From Melanocharis versteri (taxonomy: Eukaryota; Chordata; Aves; Passeriformes; Melanocharitidae), in the NCBI GenBank assembly GCA_013397845.1, contig VZTG01002916.1, forward strand, positions 793,127 to 857,126: 64,000 bases of DNA. Reading direction: 5' to 3'. The notes under the pieces were generated by a model. That model was not told the DNA's origin, did no database searches, and worked only from the letters and a program-made list of their open reading frames with translations. Positions within the stretch are counted from its first letter, which is position 1; every line of letters starts with the position of its first letter. This document shows, piece by piece, positions 13,296-25,864 of the stretch. The position numbers and the translations under genes were made by a program.

Positions 13296-15944
13296 GTTCT
13301 TTCACTCAAAAAGTGAACAGCATACGTGCCCCTCTCTTCCTTTCCTGTTTTCACATGACTAAACAAGTCTGAATTTTTCATAATTGAGGCATTTAGAAAG
13401 AAAATCATAACATTGCCTATTGTTATGTGGGCCAAGCAGTAAGAGCTTCCTTCAGGCTGAATCAATTGCCTCAAAGCAAGGGAGCAGCTTACAGTCTGGA
13501 GAAATGAGCTCAGTGAATGGCTAGCCATCTATACTAATCCTTACAGAAAAAGAAAAAAACCAAAACAACATCCCCAAACCTCCCCTCTGAATTTTAGATG
13601 CCTTAATCAGGGCACCACTGCAGAGTTTTAACCTGTCCTAGCTTCACAGCCTTCTTCTGGAGTTGTGACTGGAAAGGAGATGCTGGTGTCTTCTTCAGTG
13701 TCCTCTGTGAGGGGATTCATATTCCCTCATGGATCTTCACATTCAGAGCTCATGGTTTGGATTGCTCTTTTCAGAAGCTGCCAGGTCCAGTGGCCCATTT
13801 GAGGTGAGGCCACAATTCCTGGAGCCAGGTCCAGCAGTGGTGAGGCTGAGCACGTATCACAGGCGCACACACACGCACACGATGCATAGGCACATATCTG
13901 CATATAGAGTCAGATGTATCTACACATGGCTGGCCACACACAGAGAAAACACAACACTAAAGCAAGAAAAGCACGAAAGGCCTGATCCTGTTCCCCTCTC
14001 TGATTAGGATAAAACCCACAAGTGGAAAACATGTAAAAATATACACACATGACCAGCAGTTGCCTGCAGATCCCAGTCTCCCCTGCTGCTATCACTGGGA
14101 CAAAGGCACCGCCAGGCTGCCACCACGGTCTGATTGCTGGTGCTCTAACCTGCCACACGCACCTCCCCACCCCCCCTCCCCAAAACAGCCACCTGTTGTG
14201 GGGATCAGGCACAGGGCACTGCCAGACACAACAACCTGTTTACACATTTTATCCATTTCCTCCTCTGTTTTTCCACACTTGTTTCTCCTCAAATGACCTT
14301 GATTCCTCCCTTTGCTCCACTTTTGGTTCCTCTCCTAAACATCCCACAATAAGTCTCTTGTACGCCAAGAATGCTGTTGCCAGCATTCCATAATGGATTC
14401 CACACCCTTGGAGGCAGGAATCCCCCTAGACTCCGAGTCTGTGAGGTGAACCAGGGAGAGCCTCCTAGGCAGTGAGACTGGTAGCTCAGAGAGTGGATGT
14501 GCTTGGCTGGCACTGATTAGGTTACTGGGTTCTTCTGCCTTGTATTGCTCCTCTACTCCATCACGTTTATGAAAACTAGCTTTAAATCAGATAACGTAGA
14601 TGTCCCACTTTGCACAGAAATCGTTAGTCACTAGGCTAAAGTGAGCATCAGACAATGGCCTTGCTCTTAGGTGAACCTCGCTGTTATCCAAGAGGAACCT
14701 GGGTCTTCTGGCAGCATGGTGATGCCAGATCAAACATCCACCTAACAGCAGGGATCCTGGGTTTAAATCCTGTGGTGCCATCAGATCTTTACAGGTAACT
14801 ACAACAGCCTGTGCCCTCTTCAATGCTTTTTGTGCAGGTTAGAGCACAAACTGGAGGCCAGGTCTTCTTCCAGGTGCCTGAATCATCAAATCACTGACTC
14901 ATCCTCACAATCCTCATCTGTCACCCCACTGATCTGATGAACCCACCATCCCCAACATATAACTAGAGTCTGGATGCTTTCCCAAGAGTTTAGGCTTGCA
15001 GCTTTAAACCCCCTCCAGCAGAAGATGCAGAACCTTCTTTCCTCTTGAATGTTAATCCTTGAACATCTGCACATAAAGAAGGAAAATCGTACTGCTAGCA
15101 CATGCTCCAGACATGTATTTAGAAGAGATCTATGTAGCCATTGCAACACATATGCCTACTGGACTGAGTCCCTGTCTGAGAAACAGTTCTGTACAAATCA
15201 TTACGTGCCTTAACGTCAAACAGTTCTTGAACTTTTGTAGATGCCTAAACTTAGGAGGAAAAAACTTCAAATACCTGGGAAATACTATACAAGGGAAACA
15301 TTAATACCTGTGGACTTAAAGCATCTTGAGGGTTAGATGGCAAGATGTTAAGAGCTAGATTTTGGATGTCTACCTATGACGGAAATTTGAAACTAAGTGA
15401 CTGAGACAGCCTATCCTTCTGTACTTGTAAAGCCTATCTGGCATCTACATTTGTTGCATGTCTACCTTGCAACCCTGATGGGTTCTCTGTATCTTATCTT
15501 TGCAGATTAAATATAGGCTTTCAAGCACACACAGAAAATGCCTTGCTCTGAGCTACAGTCCAACACATTTGCAGACACATCTCCAAAGCGGGCAGAACAA
15601 ACGTGTGCACCCAGCATCTATTCCAAGAGACAACCACACCTTCGGACAATGAAGTCTGCAGTGAGTCAATGCCTGAGCTGGACATCACCCATGTTTCTAG
15701 AATTCAAGCATAAGTAGCTTGAGTGTAAGTAAGTTTTGGTTTACTGCAAGATAAATACACTCAACACTTCCAGTTATGTTGCTGGGTGTCTTCCCGGAAA
15801 GACTAAATGATCTTAGAAGTTCTACTCCAGCAGACTGACATTAAAAAATAAATCCCCAATTAACATGAGCCCAATAAAGGTTTATGGTATTTCTTATAGT
15901 CAGGGTTCTCAGGACTTTTTTGCATCCATTATTCAATAATGCTT
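13296..15944. other. Unrecognised sequence, no supported gene
   Basis: A mixed CA-rich patch lies near 13862-13895. The 14.0-14.5 kb part is more GC-rich than its surroundings and gives overlapping chance frames on both strands (for example 14049-14393 on plus and 13910-14212 on minus). Neither strand shows a domain or a consistent exon boundary. No repeat family was recognised. Confidence 0.55.
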
Positions 15945-16095
15945 CTTCACAGCATTGTGAGAAAGACAAGCATTACTTTCCACACTTTCTGTATAAATAA
16001 ATAAGCTCAAGCAAGGTTAAATAGTACCAGGTAGCACAGGAAAGCTTCAATCCCAAATTACTACAGTATCTGCACTACTGGAAGAAAGGGTCAAA
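15945..16095 (+). repeat. Possible MIR-type SINE fragment
   Basis: The stretch follows the order of the MIR core. It has a TTACTTTCCACA-like segment, then an AAGCTCAAGCAAGGTTAAATAG-like segment corresponding to the MIR piece around AGAGGTTAAGTAA, then a block resembling the 'remaining tRNA-related' end. Identity is low, as expected for MIRs in birds. This is read by eye; a RepeatMasker match would be decisive. Confidence 0.35.
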
Positions 16096-19000
16096 ATTCC
16101 AATGCTATTTTATAGACAAAATGTATGAAATTACTTTTCTGTGGATTCATTATCAACATACAGAACTATCCTTCCTCCTACAGACAGCAAACCTATGTAA
16201 TTAACCTGGGGTTCATGCATTTTTAAGAAATAGAAGGCAGATAAGATGGACTTTGCTCTTTCCCATTAACCAAGCTCTCCTAAGGAAGATGAGATGAGCC
16301 GTGCCACAGCTGTGCCTAAGCACTCTGGACTAAGAGATAAGATTATTTCACCTGCAGTTTAACAAGTTACTGGTAATTGATTGGAGGTTCTTATTGCAAA
16401 TGTGGTGTAAAACATGTCAGCTCAGACTTCAGTCTGGGTTAATAGATAAAAAAATGTTTTCCCTGACAAGTACCAGGGAAGGAGCAAGCACATTGGCAGT
16501 CACCTGCCTTGGCTGACATGCAGTAATTTATTAAGGTTCAGAAACCCACCAGTCTACCTGAACCATTAGAGATAAACAGCCTATCACCCTAATTAAAATG
16601 CAGCTCTGGAAGCTGCCCTTCAGGAGTAATGGAATGTGCAATGCTGGCTTGCTTCTGTCTCATACAGGAGGGAGAGTGATTATGCAAAGTCATGGGTTCA
16701 CTTTATAGATGAGGGAGTAATATTAATGAAGGAGCTCTTCAAAACAGAGAAGCATGTGCAAAGCTTTCTTTGCACGATAGGAGATTATACTGTCAGTGTT
16801 GAATAAAAGCTTGCTATGTACTAAATGGGTTTATTCTTAGTGGACATTTTTAATGTCATTTTTTTTCTGCATTCAGCTGTACCTACTATAAAGTATCATA
16901 AGAGCTTACATCACTTTTATTTTGTAATTGTACTTTTCTTCAGGAAATAAGCCCCGGCATTGAGTTGGCACAGGGTCACCTGTGCTCCACTGGTTTTTAG
17001 GATGCTTTGAGACAGAGGTGAATAGGAAGCTTGGTAGAGTGCAGGACTGCAGGGAAGGAAGTGGAGAAAGAAGGCTTCCACAACCTGGAAGCCACCTTGC
17101 CAACAAGAACTGTGGGAAGCCAGGCCACTGCTCTTGCTGTTGTCAGGGGGAGGGCACAGTGTCCTGAGCTGGTGGCTGTTGCAGGACAAGTGGCTCTGAA
17201 TAAGTACCTAAGAAACTAGAGAGCAAAGGCACTAAACACTACAATAAACCATAAATAATGGCTCCATCTTTCTTTTATATGCACCTACAGAAATTTTCCT
17301 ATGTAAGCAGGAGGGGATCGGGAAGTTTTGGGAAAGCAGAACATGTTGAGTAATTGCAACCTTACAGCTGAAAGCCAATTTTGAAGTGGCCTCATGCTGC
17401 ACAGCAAACATAGCAATATCCTTTTGCTTTCTGTGCTAGCAGGATGGGTGCTGCAGGGGGAAGTGCAAGCACCCTGCATTCTACTGTGATCCTCAGGGCA
17501 TTGCACAGACAAGAGTAGGCAGAGGCCCAAGAAATCCATCTGAAGCACTTTGCAAAACCTTTTTATTCAACCTATGTTTTTTCTGCATTTGGGGGATTTT
17601 CTACCAACGGAGGTGATGTTTTCCCCTGTAATAGGGATTTTTTTTTTGAAGTAGAGTATTACGACAAAGTTTGCTAATCATTCATCCAAAGCTTTCTGAC
17701 AGCAACTGGCTTCATTCCATTCTTGGACTCTAACTGAAAAACAATGTAATTTCAAATTCCAGAAGCAGATTAAAATCAGCAGTTGTCAGAACTCTATTCT
17801 GTTAAGGAAAAATTAAAATGATTACTATCCACTACCTTACTCCAGTCATTTTCTCCCTCTTCCCTATTGAATAATATGGTACTGAGAACCTATATATTAG
17901 CACTCACAAGCAAAATGAAGATAAACGTCTTGTAACAGATTTCAGAACTATTCTTGAACTAGAAGCATGAAGAAGCAGATGAGACACTGAAATGCACTCT
18001 GAATTTAAATGGACACTTTTAAAATAATCTGTATTCAGGGCTAATATTGTGCGGAAAATTCACTAACAGCAAAATAGCTCAAAGAGATGTCTCACGTGAA
18101 AATAAGCTGAAAAGCAGCCATGGAAACAAGGAAAGAAACAGTCCTGTGAAGACATTCCTCTTCCATTTCAAAACGCCTGCTTCTCCCAGGGTTCCTACAT
18201 TGCCACCGAATATAATGGCAGAACAGTTGCACCTGCATTTCCTTGCATAAAGAGTTATTTTTAATTCAGACTGGGGACAGCAAAAACAGTGGCAGCCTAA
18301 GAATATTTCCTAAGGAAAGGGGAAGACAAGACATCAAGTACTACAACATTTGACTTAAACAAATCCAGAGAACAACCTCTCTTGACAACATTCAAAAGTC
18401 TCCAGGAAGGTTGCACTGACTAAAATGACGGAATGTCTGGGTAATCTTTGCAAATAAAATATCCAAGGACTTTTTGGGGCTTGCCTCTCTGTGGATGATC
18501 TCTGAAATGAATTTCACCCTGATAGCTGCAGTGGTGCCAACCACAATTATTCCCGGTTTGTATTTTCAGCCAGTTCTTTTGTCCAGCACCCACTTGCACA
18601 CTGTGAACTTCAGCAAAGAATGCTTTGTGTGCTTAGATCAGTTTGCAGGCCAGGCTCTGTTGGGTGGTGTGTAGGTCTTGTCAACAGCTTTCAAAAGGAC
18701 ATACAGTCAGAGCAAGAAAGTGCCAAGAGTAGGGAACAATTAGTATGTCAGCCAGACCACTCTGGAAAAGCAGGTTTCCAAAACAAATCTGGCCTGATTT
18801 GCATCATCAGGACATGGCTTTACCCTAAGCAATGTTTGAAGCAGCCAGTCTGTTCCTTCTGGAATATCCATGAGCCAGTGTTCTTCCCTGGGAAGAGACA
18901 AGAAAGGTGATGCAACATTCTGCTCTTCCTTCCTGCAAGGCAGACATTCTCAGCTCTCTGTATAAAAGACACAGAGATGCTTTGTCTGGGAAATGTCACC

Positions 19001-21914
19001 ATAAAAAGCCAGATAGGTTAGCTCACAATTTTGCCACCACCAGTCTCGTGGCAGCTGGCAGAGATTACTGCTCATTTCCATCTTAGAAAAAAGTATTTAA
19101 ACTGATGTCTCCTTGCCTTCACACAGCCAGTCATGAAAATTCGCAGAGAGGCCAATTGTTCAGACCTTTGAAAGGTGTTTCCAGGTGGGTACTCCACAGA
19201 GCTTCCTTTGCTCCCTGCCCAGGAAGGACTGACTGAGGCATCCAGTCTGTATTAGCTGGTTAAATGAGATTGCAACACATTACAGCCGTGCGGTCATTTT
19301 GCTCTGTCTTTTGCCACAACCTTGCCTCGAGCAGGCAGGTAATCAAGCCTGTCAGTCTGTCCTAAAGTTGGTTTCATCTGGATACAGCCCCATGCTTCCC
19401 CCCAACTAATTCCCTTTTACACAATGCAGAGATCTATTTTTGTGAAAATATCTTTTCTGAAATTTAATCTCTTTGAGTACTGAGAGCCAAATTTTGCAAA
19501 GGGAAGGTAAATGAGAACATTTTAGCAGGTAATAAAGGGATGATCAAGCTCAGGGTTTTCTCATCAGGGATCCTTGTCTTGTGGTCGAATGATTTTGGAT
19601 GCTAATCATCCAAAATAGTGTGGTGTCTTGCATTCCAATGACAGAATTGTTATTGTACAGATAATACTTCAGGCTGCATGAGAGAATGTGGTTTAGTAGG
19701 TCATGCCCTTGAGGGATTTTTTTAACAGAAAATAACTTTTATAGAACCAAGAATGAGTAAGTAAGATACTAATTCCTCACACTCTTCTGCAGTGGGAACC
19801 CCCAAAGGCACACTAACTTCGATTGGTAATTTTTGATTCTGTGAGCATAATTTTGCATCTTGCTTAAAACTAAATTAGTTCACAGCATCTTCTTACACTT
19901 CATATTTTTGTAGGCATTACCTGTATGATTAACCCTGGTATTCCATGTGAGATAATGTGCCCCGTGCCACAAGTCCCCATTGCAGCATCTAGACTCTGCA
20001 GGAGCATCCTGATGACCAGTGACATTCCCTGTTTATTGCTGTGTGAATCAACTGGTTCCACTTCAGCAAAGAGCAGGTTTGTGGTAATTGTAAAAGTGGC
20101 ACATTTGAGAATTACCCAGTACTGAAAATGACAAAAGCATCATTAGCCCTGAAGGCTTCAGCTCACAGACGGAGAGAGCTCTGATGCCATCTACAGAGAA
20201 TACACACAGGAGGGAATAAAATAGGCAAGCAGCTTCTGCATGATTTCAGGCCAAGCAGCATGAGGCTTGGCCAGAAATCCTTTGGATCTCTGATTTAAAC
20301 TAGTGAGCCCTCATGCCTGACCCAGTGTGGTCCTGTTGGCAACCTGTAGTCAAATCTGGCATTCAGAACACTTCCATCTGGTGTCTTCCCTGGAGGAGAT
20401 GCAATAGTCATTCAAGTATGAATGACACTTGAAGAAACAGATGCCTCTTCCAGAGGCTATGAATGAGCTGCCACAGCACTGCTGCTGCAGATGAGGGCAG
20501 GACACAGAGACAGACCTTCCAGCCATAACTACCTTCTCCCAATTTCCCCTCACTGCCTACAGCAGGGATCTCTCTGAGACAGTCACGGGGTGCAGCTGTT
20601 ACTGCTCTTGCTGGTAAGAAATTGAGGCAGCAACAATTTCGAGGAGCTGAGGGTGGCCAGTGACAAAAGAGAAAAGGATGCCGAAAAAACGGTGAGTCAT
20701 TTTAAACACCTGAGTGAGCAGGTTGCCTTATCCCTGTTCAGAGACAAGGGCCAGGGCAAGATTTGAGATGCATTTTTAAGCAGAAGGATATATCCCTGGC
20801 ACTCAGACATTTCTGAAATGTCCTCACAGAGCTGAAACCTAGGCTTTGGACTGAGGACGTGCTCTTTCCTTTATCTGGACTCTGCTGCCCAGAGACCATC
20901 TTGGCTGTGGAGACAACCCACCTCAGCGAGGCATTGCCTGGAGAAATGGAGAACAGAAACAGGCATAGCTCCGCCCCAGAGCGGTGGGGGTGGATAAGAG
21001 AGTCTTGATACTGAACAGACTGAGCACAGAGGCAGTACGACGCAGACAGGTAAATGACACGGCAGAAACACTGTGAAGCAGCTGGCAGTGCTGGAGCTAC
21101 AGAGTACAGCATCAGGAGGAGATGCTAGGAGTATCACCAAGGCTCCTGTACAGAAAGCAGGCAGCTGCAAAGGGGTCTTTCTGAAATCAGCGCTGAGCCC
21201 CAAAACTTTACTATTGACAGCCATCTGAGGGCAGAAGGAAGAAAAACTCAAGGCTGTTAGGAACTATCACTGGTAGGACTGTGTAATTCACTGTTCACAG
21301 GTGATAATTATTCAAATCTTCCTAACCTTTCCTCAGGTAATGAAGGTTTTCCTGTCCCCTTAGCAGATCATTCAGCACTTGTCAGTGATAACGTGTTTTC
21401 CATTAAATTTGGCTGGGGAGTCATTTCTCAGGTTTCAGAGTGACGCTTGACTCAGTTTTGGTTTATATATTTACTGAGGTTTTCAATCCTACTCTCAGTT
21501 TTGTGTTCCAAAGTCTGAGATTGCTGATAATAATTACATTACTCATATCCTTATGCCCTCATGTTCTTCACACTCCTGGGTATAGTTAACAGATTAATCA
21601 GTGGGTCGAAAAGTGAGGGACAGAATGGTCCTTTCATACACTCCCAAATGATAAGCAAACCAATCCCTCTCTAGTTAATTCTTGAAATGACATTTCATTT
21701 GTCTTATTGACACCAAAGAGACATTGGAAACAGGAAAGACTCACTTTCTGTGTTTCTCGGTAAAGCCCTTCAGTGGCTGAAGAACAGTTATGGCTGGAGG
21801 ATTATTTTTTCTAGCCTTGTGTGTGGTCAATGCATCTGACTGCTTCATAAATACTTTTAGGTAGCATTCCAACATTTGTGGGAGAAAAGAAAAAGCACAA
21901 AAAAATGCACACGT
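16096..21914. other. Unrecognised sequence, no supported gene
   Basis: I see nothing assignable. The 20.7-21.25 kb part yields two overlapping minus-strand frames (20738-21112 and 20871-21251, 124 and 126 codons) in different registers. They lack recognisable domains and are attributed to locally higher GC with few stop codons. A T run lies near 17639. Confidence 0.6.
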
Positions 21915-21935
21915 ACACACACACACACACACACA
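21915..21935. repeat. (AC)n microsatellite
   Basis: About ten AC units follow a short interrupted CA segment. It is likely length-polymorphic. Confidence 0.95.
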
Positions 21936-24059
21936 GAGGAAAGAGCAAAAACCCCCAAAAAATCAGTGTCAAGTGTTTATTTTCTAAAGAGATCACGTAC
22001 TGGAGTTCTTTCATAATGACTATTTCTATTGCACCAGATGACTGATGGAGCATTAATCAGCTTATCTGCTGGCCTCTGTGTGCCAGACTGGCATTTTCTC
22101 ATGCTATCGCTATTGATCCATTACCATCCCATTAGCTAACAGAATTGACTTATGGAGCACTTTAGACATAGGAAGAGTAGACACTACGCAAAAGTGCCCT
22201 CTATTTGTATTAATACACTAGAGCTAAATTTTCAAGGATTGACACCACTGATGTACAAGAAACTGTAACTGGTCTGCCACTTAGCCTTGTAGGTATGTGA
22301 TTCACCTAATCTTCCCACCAAGATACTGCTAACCTGATACAGGATGTCCATTGCTTGCATTAGTGTCTCTTGGTTTAATATTAACAGATAAACTAACTGT
22401 AGGATTACAGAATACGTGGAGTCTAAGCACACTGTATTCTAACTTTAACAATATTTACAGTTCTCAGCAAGCCACTTTGCCTGTCAGTTCCCGCTCTAGC
22501 AATCACAATGATAAAAATTGTCTAGTGAAGAATTTTTTTACACAGCACACTTCAGACAAATAATTTTGGAAGGCAAAACATTTTAGAGCCTCAGAAATTT
22601 TCCAAATGCTACTCTTTGTTCAGTAGACACATAATTCAACTTCTTTTTCATATCTGGACTGTGAACATACTCTCACTAAAAATGGGCTAAAAATTCCACT
22701 GATGTCCCAGGAAGATGATCAATCCCCATAGTTCACATTTTGACAACAAGGATCTAAATAAACACCAGGTCTTTCATAAGTAGGACTGGCTTTGAAAAGA
22801 GGTGAAGTAGAAAATTGCAGAAAAATCCACACTGGCTCAGTAACAGTGACAAAGTAGCTCTTCCATGGCCCCGTTTGCACTGACTGGTTCAGAGTGTAGA
22901 GAACAAGTCAGCTCCACAGCCCCTGTATGACACAGCCTGCACCCCGGCCCGCTCACCTCTACCTCTGCACCTTCTGGGGAGAAACCACACCAGCAGGAGG
23001 CTTCCCAAGCACAGAGAGAGAGCAAAGAGGAAACCCGGGGGGGACAGCACTACCTTGTCTCACCTTTCCCTGGTCAGTCTTGTGTGTCGCCTGTGTAAGG
23101 CTTGGCACAGGAGATGGGAGGGAAAAGAGGGGCAGGTACTTTCTGGGTCCAGGCATGGAGGTAGCAGATACATGAGATATCCCTGCAGAGAGGGGGATTT
23201 GCTCAGCCTCAGGGCTCTCAGCTGGTCATGGAAGACAACACTTCAGTGAGCAGCTTTGTTGCTGACACAAAATTGATTTTTTTATGACCCAGTAGGAGGA
23301 CAAAATAATACATTTAATTTTCAGCTTTGGGGAAGAAAACCACATTTTCCTGCTCTACTGAGGTCACTGAGCCTACCTTGTTCACTGAGGCTGCAAAAGA
23401 ATAAAACAGCTTTGTGCAGTGCAGTGTAACAGAATGCCAGAGATCCCTCTGACAAGAGGAAGGAGGCAGCTCTGTCATGTCTGCCCCAGACACACGCAGC
23501 ACATTTGAATCACCCTTTTTCTGCACCTTAGGCAGCCACTGACACCAGTGAAGTTAACTGTTTGCAAGTCAATTTGCATTCATTTCAGACCTGAGAAAAA
23601 TAATGAGAGCACAGTGGTGGTGAATGCAGACCAAAATGATGGGTGACTGACACAGCTGTTAATGAGTTAAATGAAATTGACTCAAACTCCACATTCTCTC
23701 ACTCAGCCAAATGTGCATATCACAGAGTATATGTTAGGAAGAGGATATAGTTTGCTTCTTAATTTGGACTCGAGGTGCCAATATAAAATCTTCCAAAACC
23801 TTAGTGAGTGTGGTCAAGAGTCACAGGTCTTTTATGAGCTTCCAAGATAAGCCTTAGTCTCTCTTAAAATGGATAGTGCCAACAAGCAGGCTTTATTCTT
23901 GACTGTCTTCCTGCATCACTTACCAGCAATTCTGAATACAACCTTTTATTACTGTAAAAATGACTGCAGATAGTTCTCAGAAATGGACTGTTGGAGGCAT
24001 GAGGAATGCATCTCCTCCTTTTTAGACTGTATAAGGATCTTCCAGATTTGTAAAATGCT
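21936..24059. other. Unrecognised sequence, no supported gene
   Basis: The part at 22.85-23.25 kb is somewhat GC-richer and gives short overlapping frames on both strands, but lacks CpG enrichment. No repeat or gene is recognised. Confidence 0.6.
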
Positions 24060-24131
24060 CCACAAACAAACAAACAAACAACAATAAAAACAAAAACAAA
24101 CAAACAAAAACCCAAACCAAAACAAAAAAAC
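24060..24131. repeat. (CAAA)n-type simple repeat
   Basis: An impure tandem array of CAAA/CAAAA units about 70 bases long. It gives a phenylalanine/valine-rich shadow frame on the minus strand that should not be read as a protein. Confidence 0.9.
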
Positions 24132-25326
24132 CCACTCAAATAAGGTAGTCTGGGAAAATAGGCCTGAGACAAATTTGAATGAAAGTCAATACTAACACTG
24201 TGGCTTCAAGGGAACAGATAAAGAAGATAGATTGGATTTTGTAAACTCATTATACTTTGCCCTTAGCTTTGACAGTGTCTGTTTAATTCCTTGCACACCT
24301 GAAGACACATCTTTTCCTCTATGGAGATCATTCATATTAAATGAATAATTAGTTTGTTCTGTTGCTTCAGTTTGATTTAAAATATAATTCATAGGCAAAT
24401 TCTGTATTCCCTCTAGATTTTATGGATTATAAACCATTCACTAAATCCATTTTACTTAAATGTACAGATTTTGTCTTTCAAAAGATAGGAGTTCTTCCAC
24501 ACTGTAAGAATATCTTTAGCAATATCTAAGTAGGCAGATGATAATTACTCTGGGTTTTTTTGTCAAGCCTGTGAATCTGATGCACACTAATTGGAGTTTT
24601 ATGTGCAACTAAGTAAAACTTCATTCTTCAAAGTGCTGAACAGCTTGCCTAACACCTAGAGATGGTAAGTGCCTCTTCAAGGTGCCAAACTCCTCTAAGA
24701 ACCCTTACGTTTATGGGACCTCTGTTGTAACCCAAGGCTTCTTCAGTTGCCTAACAGAATTTGATGCATTCATTATAAATTCTGTCGCAGAGTGAGAAAT
24801 CCCTTAATATTTATCTGTCTAATCTTCATGTTTCACTCTTGGCTAGACATGCTTAACAGAGAACAGTGAGTATTGTCAGACTTCTAGGAATAACAGCTGC
24901 ATTTGTAATCATCTTCCCAATTCTTATTTTAAAAATAAGATATGTAAGTGCATTAATGCAATGTAATAATAAACATGTCTGTAGAAACTGCATAACACAC
25001 AGGAAAGTACTAGACCAAAATCTCACGCTCTGAATTCTTTATCTAGCTCAACTCTCTTATGATGTGGCTGAAAATGGAAGGAGGGTTTATTTTTCTTCTG
25101 AAGAGTAGCTATCTGTACTCCTGTATTTGCAGTTGCTGTTCCACACCCTGATGCACTGGAAAACAAAAACCAGGCAAAAATCACCTAAGAAAATATTATG
25201 TTACTGTAATGATAATATCAAGGACTTTTTTTTTTTTTAATTGTTATTGCCCTTTTCTGTGTCCTTCCTTGTCTTTCTGACAAGTGCATAGAAGACATTT
25301 TTTGTTCAACATACATGATAAGTGCT
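24132..25326. other. Unrecognised sequence, no supported gene
   Basis: No gene or repeat is recognised. A T-rich run lies at about 25227-25239. Confidence 0.6.
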
Positions 25327-25864
25327 TGTCAAAAGCTTGTGTATCCAGGTGTAGGATTTCTGTAGGGTTCTATAAGGTTGATGTTTCGGTGCTGGATGGA
25401 TGGGACAGATGGTGATGAGAGATCTCTATAGTTTGGTTTTAGAGCATGAGGTTTATTGTTAAGGATGTAGATATAGGGGCCTTGCTTGGAGCTGCCAGCC
25501 GCAGCTCGAGGCAGGCCAGAAAAGCAAGAGGGAGCAAAGCAAGAGAGAGCTAAAAGAGTGAGAAAAGAGAGTAAGAAGAGAGAAGTGAGAAGTAACTGAG
25601 ATTCTCGTGTACAATACAATAAATCATCTTCTGTGCTGAATATTCTGATTTTCATCAACCAATCTAGTACAAGACACAAATCCTATAGCATTTACATATA
25701 GCCTATAAGAATCATTGCATTATCCTACTGTGCTACATTTTAAACCCTAAAAACCACTCTTTGGATCTTTTCTGCCAAGCTAGCAGGGTCTACTGTGACC
25801 CTTGGACCTGTTTGCTAGCAGAAGGTATTGTTCAATCTAAGGGGATTACCTTCAGCCTGCCACA
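25327..25864 (-). mobile_element. Endogenous-retrovirus-type LTR, minus strand
   Basis: Read on the minus strand, the right edge begins TGTGGCAGG, the same nine bases that begin the solo LTR at 36334-37059. A polyadenylation signal AATAAA lies at 25452-25457 (minus), about 125 bases before the proposed LTR end, where an R/U5 boundary would be expected. A pyrimidine-rich CTCT/CTTGCTT segment lies just upstream of it, resembling avian ERV LTRs. The left edge is uncertain: TGTC at 25327 is proposed, but no matching target-site duplication was found, so the true end may be nearby (TG at about 25300) or damaged. No internal retroviral genes flank it, so it is probably a solo LTR. I cannot name the family. 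A 116-codon minus frame at 25329-25679 is a passenger of the LTR, not a gene. Confidence 0.6.
25452..25457 (-). promoter_or_regulatory. Putative LTR polyadenylation signal
   Basis: AATAAA on the minus strand inside the LTR (TTTATT on plus), upstream of a segment that would be U5. Confidence 0.45.

Noticed and set aside
14740..14790. Possible tRNA B-box (GGTTTAAATCC) near 14762
   Set aside because: No matching A-box, acceptor stem or cloverleaf could be found around it.
20738..21251. Two overlapping 124- and 126-codon frames on minus
   Set aside because: They are in different registers, have no domain and no splice or promoter context; local GC explains them.
23864..24172. Phenylalanine/valine-rich 102-codon minus frame resembling a membrane protein
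   Set aside because: Its hydrophobic part is the translation of the CAAA simple repeat at 24060-24131.
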